NCBI GenBank assembly: GCA_964521195.1
Contig: CAZFRE010000002.1
Coordinates: 248,001-312,000, forward strand
From: CAWDNM01 sp964521195
GTDB lineage: Bacteria; Actinomycetota; Coriobacteriia; Anaerosomatales; JAAXUF01
Length of the DNA stretch: 64,000 bases
Direction: 5' to 3'
The notes beneath the pieces are model-generated. The model ran no database searches. It was not told the origin of the DNA and saw only the letters and a program-made list of their open reading frames with translations. The position numbers and the translations under genes were made by a program. Of the stretch, positions 18,441 through 26,234 are shown piece by piece (the first letter of the stretch is position 1; each line of letters starts with the position of its first letter).

Positions 18441-19508
18441 ATGCACGACGCGCTGCTCGGCATGGCCGAAGGCGACCGGATTCGGTGCGGACTGTGCCCG
18501 CACCACTGTCTCATCGGCGAGGGCGAGCGCGGCTGGTGCGGCGTGCGCGGGGTCGAGGCGGGCACGCTCAAGGCGCTCACCTACGGGCTCGTGAGCTCGC
18601 TCGCGGTCGATCCCATCGAGAAGAAGCCGGTGTTCCACTACCACCCGGGCGCCGAGGTGCTGTCGCTCGGCAGCGTAGGCTGCTCCATGCGGTGCGGCCA
18701 CTGTCAGAACTGGCAGATCTCTCGGCCCAAGGGCGACGACGGCTCCGTGGACGTGCGCTTCATCGAGCCGTCGGCCGTGATCGCCACCGCGCTGCGCGAG
18801 GGCTGTCCCGGCATCGCCTTCACCTACAACGAGCCGGTGATCTGGCTCGAGTACGTACTCGATGTCGGGCGTCTCGCGCGCGCGAACGGGCTGTTCAACA
18901 TCATGGTGACCAACGGCTACGTGACCGCGGCGGGGCTCGACGCGTTCTCCGAGGTCATCGATGTGTGGCGCGTCGACGTCAAGGGCTTCACGGAGGAGTC
19001 GGTCCGCGCGCTGTGCCATGTGGGTCACGGATCGATCGTTCGCGAGCAGGCGGCGCGGGCGAAGTCCGAGTACGGCATGCACGTCGAGTGCGTCACCAAC
19101 ATCGTGCCCACCGTCAACGATTCCGAGGAGGAGCTGCGCGCGATCGCGCGCTGGATCGCGAACGACCTCGGTCCGCTGACCCCATGGCACGTGACCCGGT
19201 TCATGCCGTACCTCGAGTTCGCGCACCTCGACCCCACGCCGCGCGCGACACTTGACCGGGCGGTCGCTATCGGCCGCGAGGAGGGCCTCGCGTTCGTGTT
19301 CCTCGGCAACGTGGACGTGGAGGGCGGGGAGGACACCGTGTGCCCGTCGTGCGGTGCACGCGCCGTGCGCCGTCGGGGCTTCAGCGTGCTCGCCGAGAAC
19401 CTCACCGCCGACGGCGCATGTGGCGTCTGCGGGGCGGCGCTCGGCGTGGTGAGGCACGGCTACGAGCCGTCCGCTGACGGACGGGGAGGCGACCTCCCGC
19501 CCGCGTAG
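18441..19508 (+). CDS. amrS: AmmeMemoRadiSam-type radical SAM enzyme (AmrS)
   Basis: Radical SAM protein of 355 residues, similar to pyruvate-formate-lyase activating enzymes. The SAM cluster motif is C81-x3-C85-x2-C88 in GCSMRCGHCQNW. A further cysteine set sits at the N-terminus (CGLCPHHC and WCGVRG). A zinc-ribbon-like pair lies at the C-terminus (CPSCGARA and CGVCGAA), which is additional to the core fold. Known members are named after co-occurrence with AMMECR1 and Memo proteins; neither partner is in this window. The gene starts 12 bases after the hydrogenase-like GGDEF gene, so the two are probably co-transcribed. The substrate is unknown. Confidence 0.85.
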   Translation: MHDALLGMAEGDRIRCGLCPHHCLIGEGERGWCGVRGVEAGTLKALTYGLVSSLAVDPIEKKPVFHYHPGAEVLSLGSVGCSMRCGHCQNWQISRPKGDDGSVDVRFIEPSAVIATALREGCPGIAFTYNEPVIWLEYVLDVGRLARANGLFNIMVTNGYVTAAGLDAFSEVIDVWRVDVKGFTEESVRALCHVGHGSIVREQAARAKSEYGMHVECVTNIVPTVNDSEEELRAIARWIANDLGPLTPWHVTRFMPYLEFAHLDPTPRATLDRAVAIGREEGLAFVFLGNVDVEGGEDTVCPSCGARAVRRRGFSVLAENLTADGACGVCGAALGVVRHGYEPSADGRGGDLPPA

Positions 19509-19522
19509 CGGTATCATGTACT

Positions 19523-19540
19523 GGGCCCGGATACGGGCCC
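19523..19540 (+). terminator. Putative terminator after amrS
   Basis: A seven-base perfect stem (GGGCCCG at 19523-19529 with CGGGCCC at 19534-19540, loop GATA) lies 15 bases after the amrS stop. There is no T-run. It is a candidate boundary between amrS and the glycosyltransferase gene. Confidence 0.45.
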
Positions 19541-19574
19541 TCAACCTGTCACCGACAAGGGAGCGTACGCACCC

Positions 19575-20834
19575 GTGGAACCAGTCGTCATCATCCCCAC
19601 GTTCTGGACCAAACCGAAGCCCAAGCGCGGCCGCACCTCGATTCCGGTCAACGATCTGGCCAGCGCCTACGACCACCCGACCCCCATCGACACGGACGGC
19701 ACCCTGCCGGACTGCCTGCGCTCGCTGCAGAAGGTCGACGGGCTGGGCAAGGTCGTCATCGTCGTGGCCGCCACTGACGAGTCCATCGAGCACCGTGCCG
19801 AGGACAAGGTCCGCGAGATCGTGGACGAGTTCCCCGACATCGAGGCGTTCGTCTTCGGACCTGCCGAACTCGGCAGCCTGCACCGCCGGCTCGAGCAGCT
19901 CGAGTTCGCCGACATGATCGACGGCGTGACGCTCAAGGGGTACGGCGCGGTGCGCAACGTGGGTCTCATGGCGGCGGCCGTCCTCGGCTACGAGGCGGTC
20001 GTCTTCATCGACGATGATGAGATCGTCACGTCCGCTGACTTCCTGCAGACGGCGATGTACGGGCTCGGCGCGAAGTTCGATGACGGAACGCCGCTGCTCG
20101 CCAAGAGTGGCTTCTACATGGACTCGCAAGGCCTCTTCCAGAGCAAGTCGGAGTCGCACTGGTCCGACATGTTCTGGCGCCAGCGCGAGGCGTTCAACGA
20201 GGCTCTCTCGGTCGTCAACAAGCCGCCGCGCATCCAGCGCTCGAACATCGCGTTCGGCGGCATCATGGCACTGCACCGCGACATCTTCGCGAACGTCTCG
20301 TTCGACCCGTGGGTGCTTCGCGGCGAAGACATGGACTACATCATCAACGCCCGCATGCACGGCGCCGACGTGTACCTCGACGATGACTGGCGCATCGTTC
20401 ACGAGCCGCCGGAGACCGTCTCCGAGGCGATCAGGTTCCGCCAGGATGCGTACCGATTCGTGTACGAACACCGCAAGATCGAGTTCGCCAAGTCCCAGGT
20501 CGACCTGCGGCAGGTCACGCCCAAGTCGATGATGCCGTATCCGGGACCGTTCCTCGACAGCTCTGTGGGCTGGCGCGCGACCGCCACCGCGGTGCTGCGC
20601 TCGCTTTCGCGTCCGGACAAGGCGATGTACCGGCAGGTCGCGTTGCACACGCTCAAGGACTCGGGAGACTACGCTCGCGAGCACTGCCAGCACTACTTCG
20701 AGTTCCAGCGCCGCTGGCCGATCATGATCGATGGGCTGTGGGACGACGTCGCGCTCAAGTCGCTGTTCAGCGGCGAGCGCGTCGTGGACCGCTCCGCGAT
20801 CACGGGCCGCTTCCCGGTCGTTCCGCCGGCATAG
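19575..20834 (+). CDS. GT-A fold glycosyltransferase
   Basis: Protein of 419 residues with an N-terminal nucleotide-sugar-binding start (EPVVIIPTF) and an acidic metal-binding motif, FIDDDEIV, near residue 150. A later EDMDY segment and a basic C-terminal third follow. There is no membrane helix. It looks like a family-2-type glycosyltransferase, but the donor and acceptor cannot be assigned. The GTG at 19575 is taken as the start; the nearest ribosome site, AAGGGAG at 19556-19562, is 12 bases away, slightly far. The TauE/SafE gene follows 26 bases later. Confidence 0.75.
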   Translation: MEPVVIIPTFWTKPKPKRGRTSIPVNDLASAYDHPTPIDTDGTLPDCLRSLQKVDGLGKVVIVVAATDESIEHRAEDKVREIVDEFPDIEAFVFGPAELGSLHRRLEQLEFADMIDGVTLKGYGAVRNVGLMAAAVLGYEAVVFIDDDEIVTSADFLQTAMYGLGAKFDDGTPLLAKSGFYMDSQGLFQSKSESHWSDMFWRQREAFNEALSVVNKPPRIQRSNIAFGGIMALHRDIFANVSFDPWVLRGEDMDYIINARMHGADVYLDDDWRIVHEPPETVSEAIRFRQDAYRFVYEHRKIEFAKSQVDLRQVTPKSMMPYPGPFLDSSVGWRATATAVLRSLSRPDKAMYRQVALHTLKDSGDYAREHCQHYFEFQRRWPIMIDGLWDDVALKSLFSGERVVDRSAITGRFPVVPPA

Positions 20835-20860
20835 CCGCGGCGCCGGCGGCGACCCTCACG

Positions 20861-21745
20861 ATGCGCGACCTCGCGACAACCCTCGGAATCGGGTTCGTCT
20901 CGGGAGTGCTTTCGGGCGCGTTCGGGATCGGTGGCGGCATCATCACGACGCCGGCGATACGGCTGATCCTGGGTGCGCCCGCGCTCGTCGCGGTGGGCAC
21001 TCCGCTGCCGGTGATCTTCCCCAGCGCGCTCACCGGCGCCGTGAGCTACCTGCGCGCGGGAGTCGCCGACGTGCGCGCGGGGGTCGTCTGCGGCGTGGCC
21101 GGCTGCGCGACTGCGGTCGCCGGCGCCTGGGCGACGCGGCTCGTCGGCGGCAACGTTGTGCTGCTCGCCACCGCCGCGCTCATCCTCTACACCGCCGCAG
21201 ACATGGTCCTGCAGGTCGTCAAGGTCCCGAGGCGGGACCTCGAGGGCGGCGAGGAAGCCGACGCGTTCGGGAGCCCGGCGCATTCGACCTCCGACTCGCC
21301 TGACGCGCCGCGGCCCGATGCGGTGCGGCCCGACGCGGGACGACCCGACGCGGTGCCCGCCACGCCGCCGGCTTCGACACCCAGGCTCGTCGCCATCGGC
21401 TTGCTCACCGGCTTCTACTCCGGATTCCTTGGGCTCGGCGGCGGCTTCGTGCTCGTGCCCATGCTCACGCGCTGGCTCGGCTTCGACATCAAGCGGGCGA
21501 TCGCGACCTCGTTGTTCGCCATCACCATCATCGCGGTGCCCGGGACCGTCGCTCACGCGGTGCTCGGGCACATCGATTGGCGCGTCGCGGGCGTGCTGGC
21601 GATCGGAGTGATCCCGGGCGCGATGCTCGGGGCGCGCCTCACGCTGGGCTCAGCCGAGCGGACCGTGCGCCTCGGGTTCGCCGCGATGCTGACGGCGGTC
21701 GGCGCGTGGCTCGCGATCTCGACGCTCCTTGGCTGGTCGGCGTGA
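20861..21745 (+). CDS. TauE/SafE family membrane permease
   Basis: Eight-helix-type permease of 294 residues. Two homologous halves each begin with the family Gly motif: SGAFGIGGGIITTP near residue 20 and LGLGGGFVLVPML near residue 190. They are separated by a hydrophilic Pro/Asp/Ala-rich loop (about residues 128-170) that contains short imperfect repeats of the type RPDA. Family members export sulfite, sulfoacetate or other organosulfur anions; the substrate here is unknown. The stop overlaps the following GNAT gene (GTGA), so translation is coupled. Confidence 0.88.
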   Translation: MRDLATTLGIGFVSGVLSGAFGIGGGIITTPAIRLILGAPALVAVGTPLPVIFPSALTGAVSYLRAGVADVRAGVVCGVAGCATAVAGAWATRLVGGNVVLLATAALILYTAADMVLQVVKVPRRDLEGGEEADAFGSPAHSTSDSPDAPRPDAVRPDAGRPDAVPATPPASTPRLVAIGLLTGFYSGFLGLGGGFVLVPMLTRWLGFDIKRAIATSLFAITIIAVPGTVAHAVLGHIDWRVAGVLAIGVIPGAMLGARLTLGSAERTVRLGFAAMLTAVGAWLAISTLLGWSA

Positions 21746-22578
21746 GCACGCGCCCCCGCGCGGCGACCCCTAGCGAAGCGGCCCAGCTCTGGCCCGCCGT
21801 GCGCGCCGAGCGGATCTTCGACACCTCCGAGCAGTTCGCCGCGTACTGCGAGCGTACGCCGTGGGCCGCGCGCACGACCGACCGCGGTGAGGCGTCCCTG
21901 CTCGGCGTGTGGCGCTCGCACCTCGACGTCCTCGCGATGCGCGGTGTGTTCTGTTCGACCCGACATGTCGCCGCGTTCGTGGACGACGCGCGCGACGTCG
22001 CGCGTGCGCAGGGGCTCAAGCGCGTGCTGTCCCCGCTGCTGCCGGTCGCGATGCTCGGCCCGTACCTCAAGGCCGGGATGGTCGTCTCCCAGCGCATAAC
22101 CGCCATCCAAGGCCACGCGCGCGCCGTGCTCGCGAGCGACCCGCCTCTCGGCGTCATCCTGCGCTCCGGGACGGAGAGCGACCTTCCGGCCGTGAGCGCA
22201 CTCGACGAGCTGTGCTTCGACGAGTTCTGGCGCTACGGAGCACAGGAGGTCGCGGAGCTGTTCTCGGCGGAGCGGCTTGTGGTCGCCTGCGACGCTCACG
22301 GCCAGCTCATCGGCTATACTCTGGCCACCGAGAGCAGGGGTGCGGTCACGCTCGGGCGGCTTGGCGTCGCGCCGCACGCACGCGGGGTCGGCCTCGGGCG
22401 CGCGCTCGTGAGCGAGGTCGCCCGTTGGGCGGTCGAAAGCTCCGCCGAGACGATCACCCTGTGCACGCAGGAGGACAACCGACCTGCCCGCCGGCTGTAC
22501 GCGGCGTGCGGTCTGGCCGAGGTTCGCGATGCGTACGGTTTCGCGATCGGAGACGCGGCCGAGAAGGGCAGCGCGTGA
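21742..22578 (+). CDS. GNAT family N-acetyltransferase
   Basis: Protein of 278 residues with a C-terminal GNAT domain (about residues 135-275). The acetyl-CoA-binding motif reads LGVAPHARGVGLGRALVSE, and the late segment TLCTQEDNRPARRLY matches the family's NxxAxxxYxxxGF end. The first 130 residues form a second, less clear GNAT-like half. The GTG at 21742 overlaps the TauE/SafE stop. The substrate is not evident. The gene's own stop overlaps the start of the sensor kinase that follows. Confidence 0.85.
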   Translation: MSTRPRAATPSEAAQLWPAVRAERIFDTSEQFAAYCERTPWAARTTDRGEASLLGVWRSHLDVLAMRGVFCSTRHVAAFVDDARDVARAQGLKRVLSPLLPVAMLGPYLKAGMVVSQRITAIQGHARAVLASDPPLGVILRSGTESDLPAVSALDELCFDEFWRYGAQEVAELFSAERLVVACDAHGQLIGYTLATESRGAVTLGRLGVAPHARGVGLGRALVSEVARWAVESSAETITLCTQEDNRPARRLYAACGLAEVRDAYGFAIGDAAEKGSA

Positions 22579-23861
22579 ACAACAGGGTCACCCTCATCGA
22601 CATCGTGCTCATCGGTGCGCTCATCGTGCTCTCGGTGGTGACGATCTGGAGCCTCGCTGCCGACCACGCCTCGCGCTGGGTCCAGATCGCGGGACTCATC
22701 GGCATCATCGCCGTGGCGCTCTCGCTCGTGCTCGCCCGGTTCATGACGCGCCCCGACCACGTGCGGGCACTGCAGTCGCACAAGATCCTCGAGGTCGCGA
22801 ACGCCGCCATCTCCTACCTGCGCCAAGGCCTCACGCCCGAGAGCGCTCAGGCGGTCTGCGGTATCGTCCTCGCCGAGACCGAGGCGGCCGCCGTCGCCAT
22901 CACCGACGCCCATGACGTCTTGGGATTCGCCGGGATCGGTCAGGACCATCACGAGATCGGCGGGCCCATCATCACGCGCGCGACGCGCGAGTCGCTCGAG
23001 CACAACGAGCCCCGCGTGCTCGCGACCAAGGAGGAGATCGGCTGCCCGCGCAAGGACTGCAAGCTCAACGCGGCGATCGTGGTGCCCCTCGAGATGAGAG
23101 GGGAGCCGGTCGGAACGCTCAAGTTCTACTACACCACGTCTCGGCTGCTCAACGAGACCCAGATCGCTATGGCCGAGGGCCTCGCTCAGGTCCTCTCGAC
23201 TCAGCTCGAGCTCGCCGAACTGGAGCGTCAGACCGAGCTTGCGACGCGCATGGAACTCAAGGCCCTGCAGGCGCAGATCAACCCGCACTTCCTCTTCAAC
23301 ACCATCAACACCATCGCGTCGCTCATCCGCACCGATCCCGTGCGTGCTCGGGAGCTGCTGCGGGAATTCGCCGCGTTCTACCGCCGCACGCTCGAACGTG
23401 GCGACGAGCTCATTCCGCTCGAACTCGAGCTCGAGCAGACGCACCGCTACCTCACCTTCGAGATCGCGCGGTTCGGCGACCGCATCGAATTCGCCGAGGA
23501 GATCGACGAGTCGGTGCGCCGGGTCCTGGTGCCCGCGTTCATCGTCCAGCCGCTGGTCGAGAACGCGATCGCGCACGGGATGCGTCCCGACGCGCCGCTC
23601 ACCGTCTCGTTGACATCGTCTGTCTGCGGAGATGACACCGTATGCATCGCGGTACGCGATGATGGTGTCGGAATCGCAGCCGATCGCGTGCCGCACGTAC
23701 TCGAGGCAGGCTCGGCCACGGGTCTCGGGATTGCGCTCAAGAACGTTGACGATAGACTGAGGGGACATTTCGGCCCCGGCTCAGGTGTCGAGGTGACGAG
23801 CGTTGAAGGCGTGGGAACGACCGTGACACTCGTTCTCGCGGGGGTTTCAGATCAGGGGTGA
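22575..23861 (+). CDS. LytS/YehU-type sensor histidine kinase
   Basis: Kinase of 428 residues with two N-terminal transmembrane helices (about 8-28 and 36-56) and a GAF-like domain (about 75-215). The His_kinase domain carries the phospho-acceptor in LQAQINPHFLFNTIN. A C-terminal HATPase domain has ENAIAHGM and DDGVGI boxes. The GAF part contains the short motif CPRKDCKLN. It pairs with the LytTR regulator directly downstream. The GTG at 22575 overlaps the GNAT stop (GTGA). LytS-type systems often govern cell-wall or carbon-overflow genes, which fits the LCP gene nearby, but that link is inference. Confidence 0.9.
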   Translation: MNNRVTLIDIVLIGALIVLSVVTIWSLAADHASRWVQIAGLIGIIAVALSLVLARFMTRPDHVRALQSHKILEVANAAISYLRQGLTPESAQAVCGIVLAETEAAAVAITDAHDVLGFAGIGQDHHEIGGPIITRATRESLEHNEPRVLATKEEIGCPRKDCKLNAAIVVPLEMRGEPVGTLKFYYTTSRLLNETQIAMAEGLAQVLSTQLELAELERQTELATRMELKALQAQINPHFLFNTINTIASLIRTDPVRARELLREFAAFYRRTLERGDELIPLELELEQTHRYLTFEIARFGDRIEFAEEIDESVRRVLVPAFIVQPLVENAIAHGMRPDAPLTVSLTSSVCGDDTVCIAVRDDGVGIAADRVPHVLEAGSATGLGIALKNVDDRLRGHFGPGSGVEVTSVEGVGTTVTLVLAGVSDQG

Positions 23862-23875
23862 TGGAGGAGCGAGCC

Positions 23876-24586
23876 ATGCTCAAGGCACTGGTCGTCGACG
23901 ACGAAGCGCCCGCACGCTCTGAGCTGCGCTACCTTCTCGGCGAAGCGGGTGGCGTCGAGGTCGTTGGCGAGGCGAGCAACACGATCGAGGCCTTGCAGCT
24001 CATCAAGGCCATCCCGTATGACGTCATCTTCCTCGACATCCAGATGCCGGGACTGTCCGGCGTCCAGCTTGCCGAGGTCCTCGCCGGGCTCGCCCGCCCG
24101 CCTGCGATCATCTTCGTCACCGCGCACAGCGAGCACGCCGTCAAGGCGTTCGAGGTCAATGCCACCGACTACCTCGTCAAACCGGTTGAGATCGACCGGC
24201 TCAAGAGCGCGATCGGACGCCTCACTCCTGCTGCCGACGCCGCTCCGGCGCGCATCGAGCGCATCCCGGTCGAGAAGGCGGGCAAGAAGCTGCTCGTGAG
24301 CGTCGACGACATCCTCTACGTCATGGCCAAGGACGACTACAGTTATCTCTACACCGCGGCCGACCGCTACCTCTCGACCATCTCGCTCGCGCAGCTGGAA
24401 CTCAAGCTGGAGAGCGCCGGGTTCTTCCGCATCCACCGCCGCTACGTCGTGAACCTCGCCAGGGTCAAGGAGGTCGTGCCCATGTACGGAGGCACCCTCC
24501 TACTCACGCTCACGGATGAGGCCGCCACGCAGATCCCTGTGTCGCGCCGCCGCGTGCCCGCGCTGAAGAAGGCGCTCGGTCTGTAG
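23876..24586 (+). CDS. LytTR-family response regulator
   Basis: Response regulator of 236 residues with a receiver domain (phospho-acceptor Asp54 in IFLDIQMPG) and a C-terminal LytTR DNA-binding domain. The latter is recognisable by DDILYVMAKDDYSYLYT and FFRIHRRYVVNLARV. The ATG at 23876 is chosen because GGAGGAG at 23863-23869 is six bases upstream; a GTG at 23858 that overlaps the kinase stop would add six residues. It acts with the upstream LytS-type kinase. Target sites cannot be predicted. Confidence 0.92.
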   Translation: MLKALVVDDEAPARSELRYLLGEAGGVEVVGEASNTIEALQLIKAIPYDVIFLDIQMPGLSGVQLAEVLAGLARPPAIIFVTAHSEHAVKAFEVNATDYLVKPVEIDRLKSAIGRLTPAADAAPARIERIPVEKAGKKLLVSVDDILYVMAKDDYSYLYTAADRYLSTISLAQLELKLESAGFFRIHRRYVVNLARVKEVVPMYGGTLLLTLTDEAATQIPVSRRRVPALKKALGL

Positions 24587-25120
24587 GTGGAGCGAGACCA
24601 CGGCAGGGCGGTGGGTGAGGCGCCGGACGTCGTCCGTGTCGGGCTCATCTCCGATACCCACGGGCACCTCGATCCCCGCGTCGCACTCGTCTTCGCAGCC
24701 GAAGCCCCGCTCGCGGCCATCGTGCACGCGGGCGATGTCGGCAGCGACCCGGCCGTGCTCTGGGATCTCGAGTCGCTCGCGCCCGTGATCGCGGTACTCG
24801 GCAACTGCGACCACGGTCTTCCCGGGTTCGATCTTCAGATCGTGGCGCGCACGACGGTCGCCGGCGTGCGTATCCTCGTCGTGCACGACTTCGCGTCGCT
24901 TGGCCCCATCCCGCCCGAGGTCGACGTGGTCGTCCGAGGCCACAGCCACATCCCGGGCGTGCAGGAGCACAGCGACGTCCTCGTCGTGAACCCGGGGTCG
25001 GCCTCGCAGCGCAGGCGCATGCCCAGCCGCAGTGTCGGGGTGCTCGACATCGTCGATGGAAGGGTCCGTGGCACGCGTCTTGTTATGCTGGACGACATCG
25101 CACCCCCGTCAATCACGTAG
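24587..25120 (+). CDS. YfcE/MJ0936-type metallophosphoesterase
   Basis: Calcineurin-like phosphoesterase of 177 residues with all the metal-binding motifs in order: SDTHGH, HAGDVG, GNCDHG, VRGHSH and the final VNPGSAS. The GTG at 24587 directly follows the LytTR stop codon, so it is coupled to the two-component genes. Family members hydrolyse phosphodiesters or phosphomonoesters. No natural substrate can be assigned. It might act on a nucleotide messenger, but nothing in the sequence decides that. Confidence 0.88.
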   Translation: MERDHGRAVGEAPDVVRVGLISDTHGHLDPRVALVFAAEAPLAAIVHAGDVGSDPAVLWDLESLAPVIAVLGNCDHGLPGFDLQIVARTTVAGVRILVVHDFASLGPIPPEVDVVVRGHSHIPGVQEHSDVLVVNPGSASQRRRMPSRSVGVLDIVDGRVRGTRLVMLDDIAPPSIT

Positions 25121-25132
25121 GGACCTTCATAC

Positions 25133-26215
25133 ATGACGCCTGACGACCAACCGATCGCGCCCTCGGAAGCAGCGCCCGCAATCGCGGAGTCGCCGGATTC
25201 CGCCCATACCGATACGGCCCGCCCCACGCGTGCGGAACGCCGTGCGCAGCAAGAGGAAGCCGTCGCGCAGAAGCGCAAGCGGTGGATCATCATCGCTGCG
25301 TCGGTCATGGCTGCGCTTGGCGTCGCCGGAGTCGCCTGGGGCGTCTGGTACTACAACAACCTGGCGAACAGGATCGCTCCCGCGGACGCGCAGACGGTCG
25401 CGGAGGTCGCCTCGGTGCTCGACACCGCCACACCGAGCGTCGAAGCGACCGTCGCAGGTCCGGAGTACATCCTGCTGCTCGGCAGCGACGCACGTCCCGG
25501 TGAGAAGCGCGCGCGCTCGGACAGCATCGTGATCGCGCGTCTGGAGAAGGACACGCAGAAGGTGACGCTGCTTTCGATCCCCCGCGACACCCGCGTGGCG
25601 ATTCCCGGTCACGGCGACGACAAGATCACGCACGCGAACGCGTTCGGCGGGCCGGCGCTCGCTATCAAGACGGTCAAGCGCTACACGGGACTGCCGATCA
25701 ACCACTACGTCGAGCTCAACTTCGCCGGATTCGCCGACATCGTGGACGCGCTCGGGGGTGTGACGGTCGACGTGGACCAGGCCATCAACGATCCGCACGG
25801 CGCGAACACCGGTGGCGTCTCGAACGTCACCTATATCCCGGCGGGCGAGCAGAAGCTCTCGGGCCCTGAGGCGCTCACGTACGTGCGAGCCCGGCACCTT
25901 GCGGGCGGGGACCTCACGCGCATGAAGCACCAGCAGACGTTCCTCAAGGCGCTCGCCACTCAGGTGCTCGCGAAGAAGAACCTGCGCAAGCTCCCCAAAG
26001 TCATCGACGCGGCAGCGAACAACATCGAGACGGACATGAAGGTGTCCCAGATCCTCGCGCTCGCCAAGGAGTTCCGAGGGTTCTCCGGCAAGAGCATCAA
26101 GGCGTACAGCGCCAAGGGCAAGGGTGGGCGTATCAACGGCGTGTACTACGTGATCCCCAACCATGCGGCGTCCGAGAAGCTCTTCCGCGCGTTCGAGGCG
26201 GGTCAGAAGCCCTAG
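25133..26215 (+). CDS. LytR-CpsA-Psr (LCP) family protein
   Basis: Membrane-anchored enzyme of 360 residues of the type that transfers undecaprenyl-linked glycopolymers to peptidoglycan. A charged cytoplasmic tail (residues 1-45, rich in Ala, Arg and Gln) precedes one transmembrane helix (about 46-70). The LCP domain shows the conserved GSDARPGEKRARSDSI, SIPRDTRV, HANAFGGP and YVRARH motifs, with the Arg and Asp residues that bind the pyrophosphate lipid. The ATG at 25133 follows GTAGGGACC. It is convergent with the isomerase gene, and no terminator hairpin was seen between them. Confidence 0.92.
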   Translation: MTPDDQPIAPSEAAPAIAESPDSAHTDTARPTRAERRAQQEEAVAQKRKRWIIIAASVMAALGVAGVAWGVWYYNNLANRIAPADAQTVAEVASVLDTATPSVEATVAGPEYILLLGSDARPGEKRARSDSIVIARLEKDTQKVTLLSIPRDTRVAIPGHGDDKITHANAFGGPALAIKTVKRYTGLPINHYVELNFAGFADIVDALGGVTVDVDQAINDPHGANTGGVSNVTYIPAGEQKLSGPEALTYVRARHLAGGDLTRMKHQQTFLKALATQVLAKKNLRKLPKVIDAAANNIETDMKVSQILALAKEFRGFSGKSIKAYSAKGKGGRINGVYYVIPNHAASEKLFRAFEAGQKP

Positions 26216-26234
26216 ACGTCGCGCCGCAGCGGAC

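Noticed and set aside
17493..20693. A very long open frame on the minus strand (1066 codons) opposite the GGDEF, amrS and glycosyltransferase genes
   Set aside because: It is antisense to three clear genes and its translation has the Arg/Val/His-rich composition of a high-GC shadow frame, with no domain.
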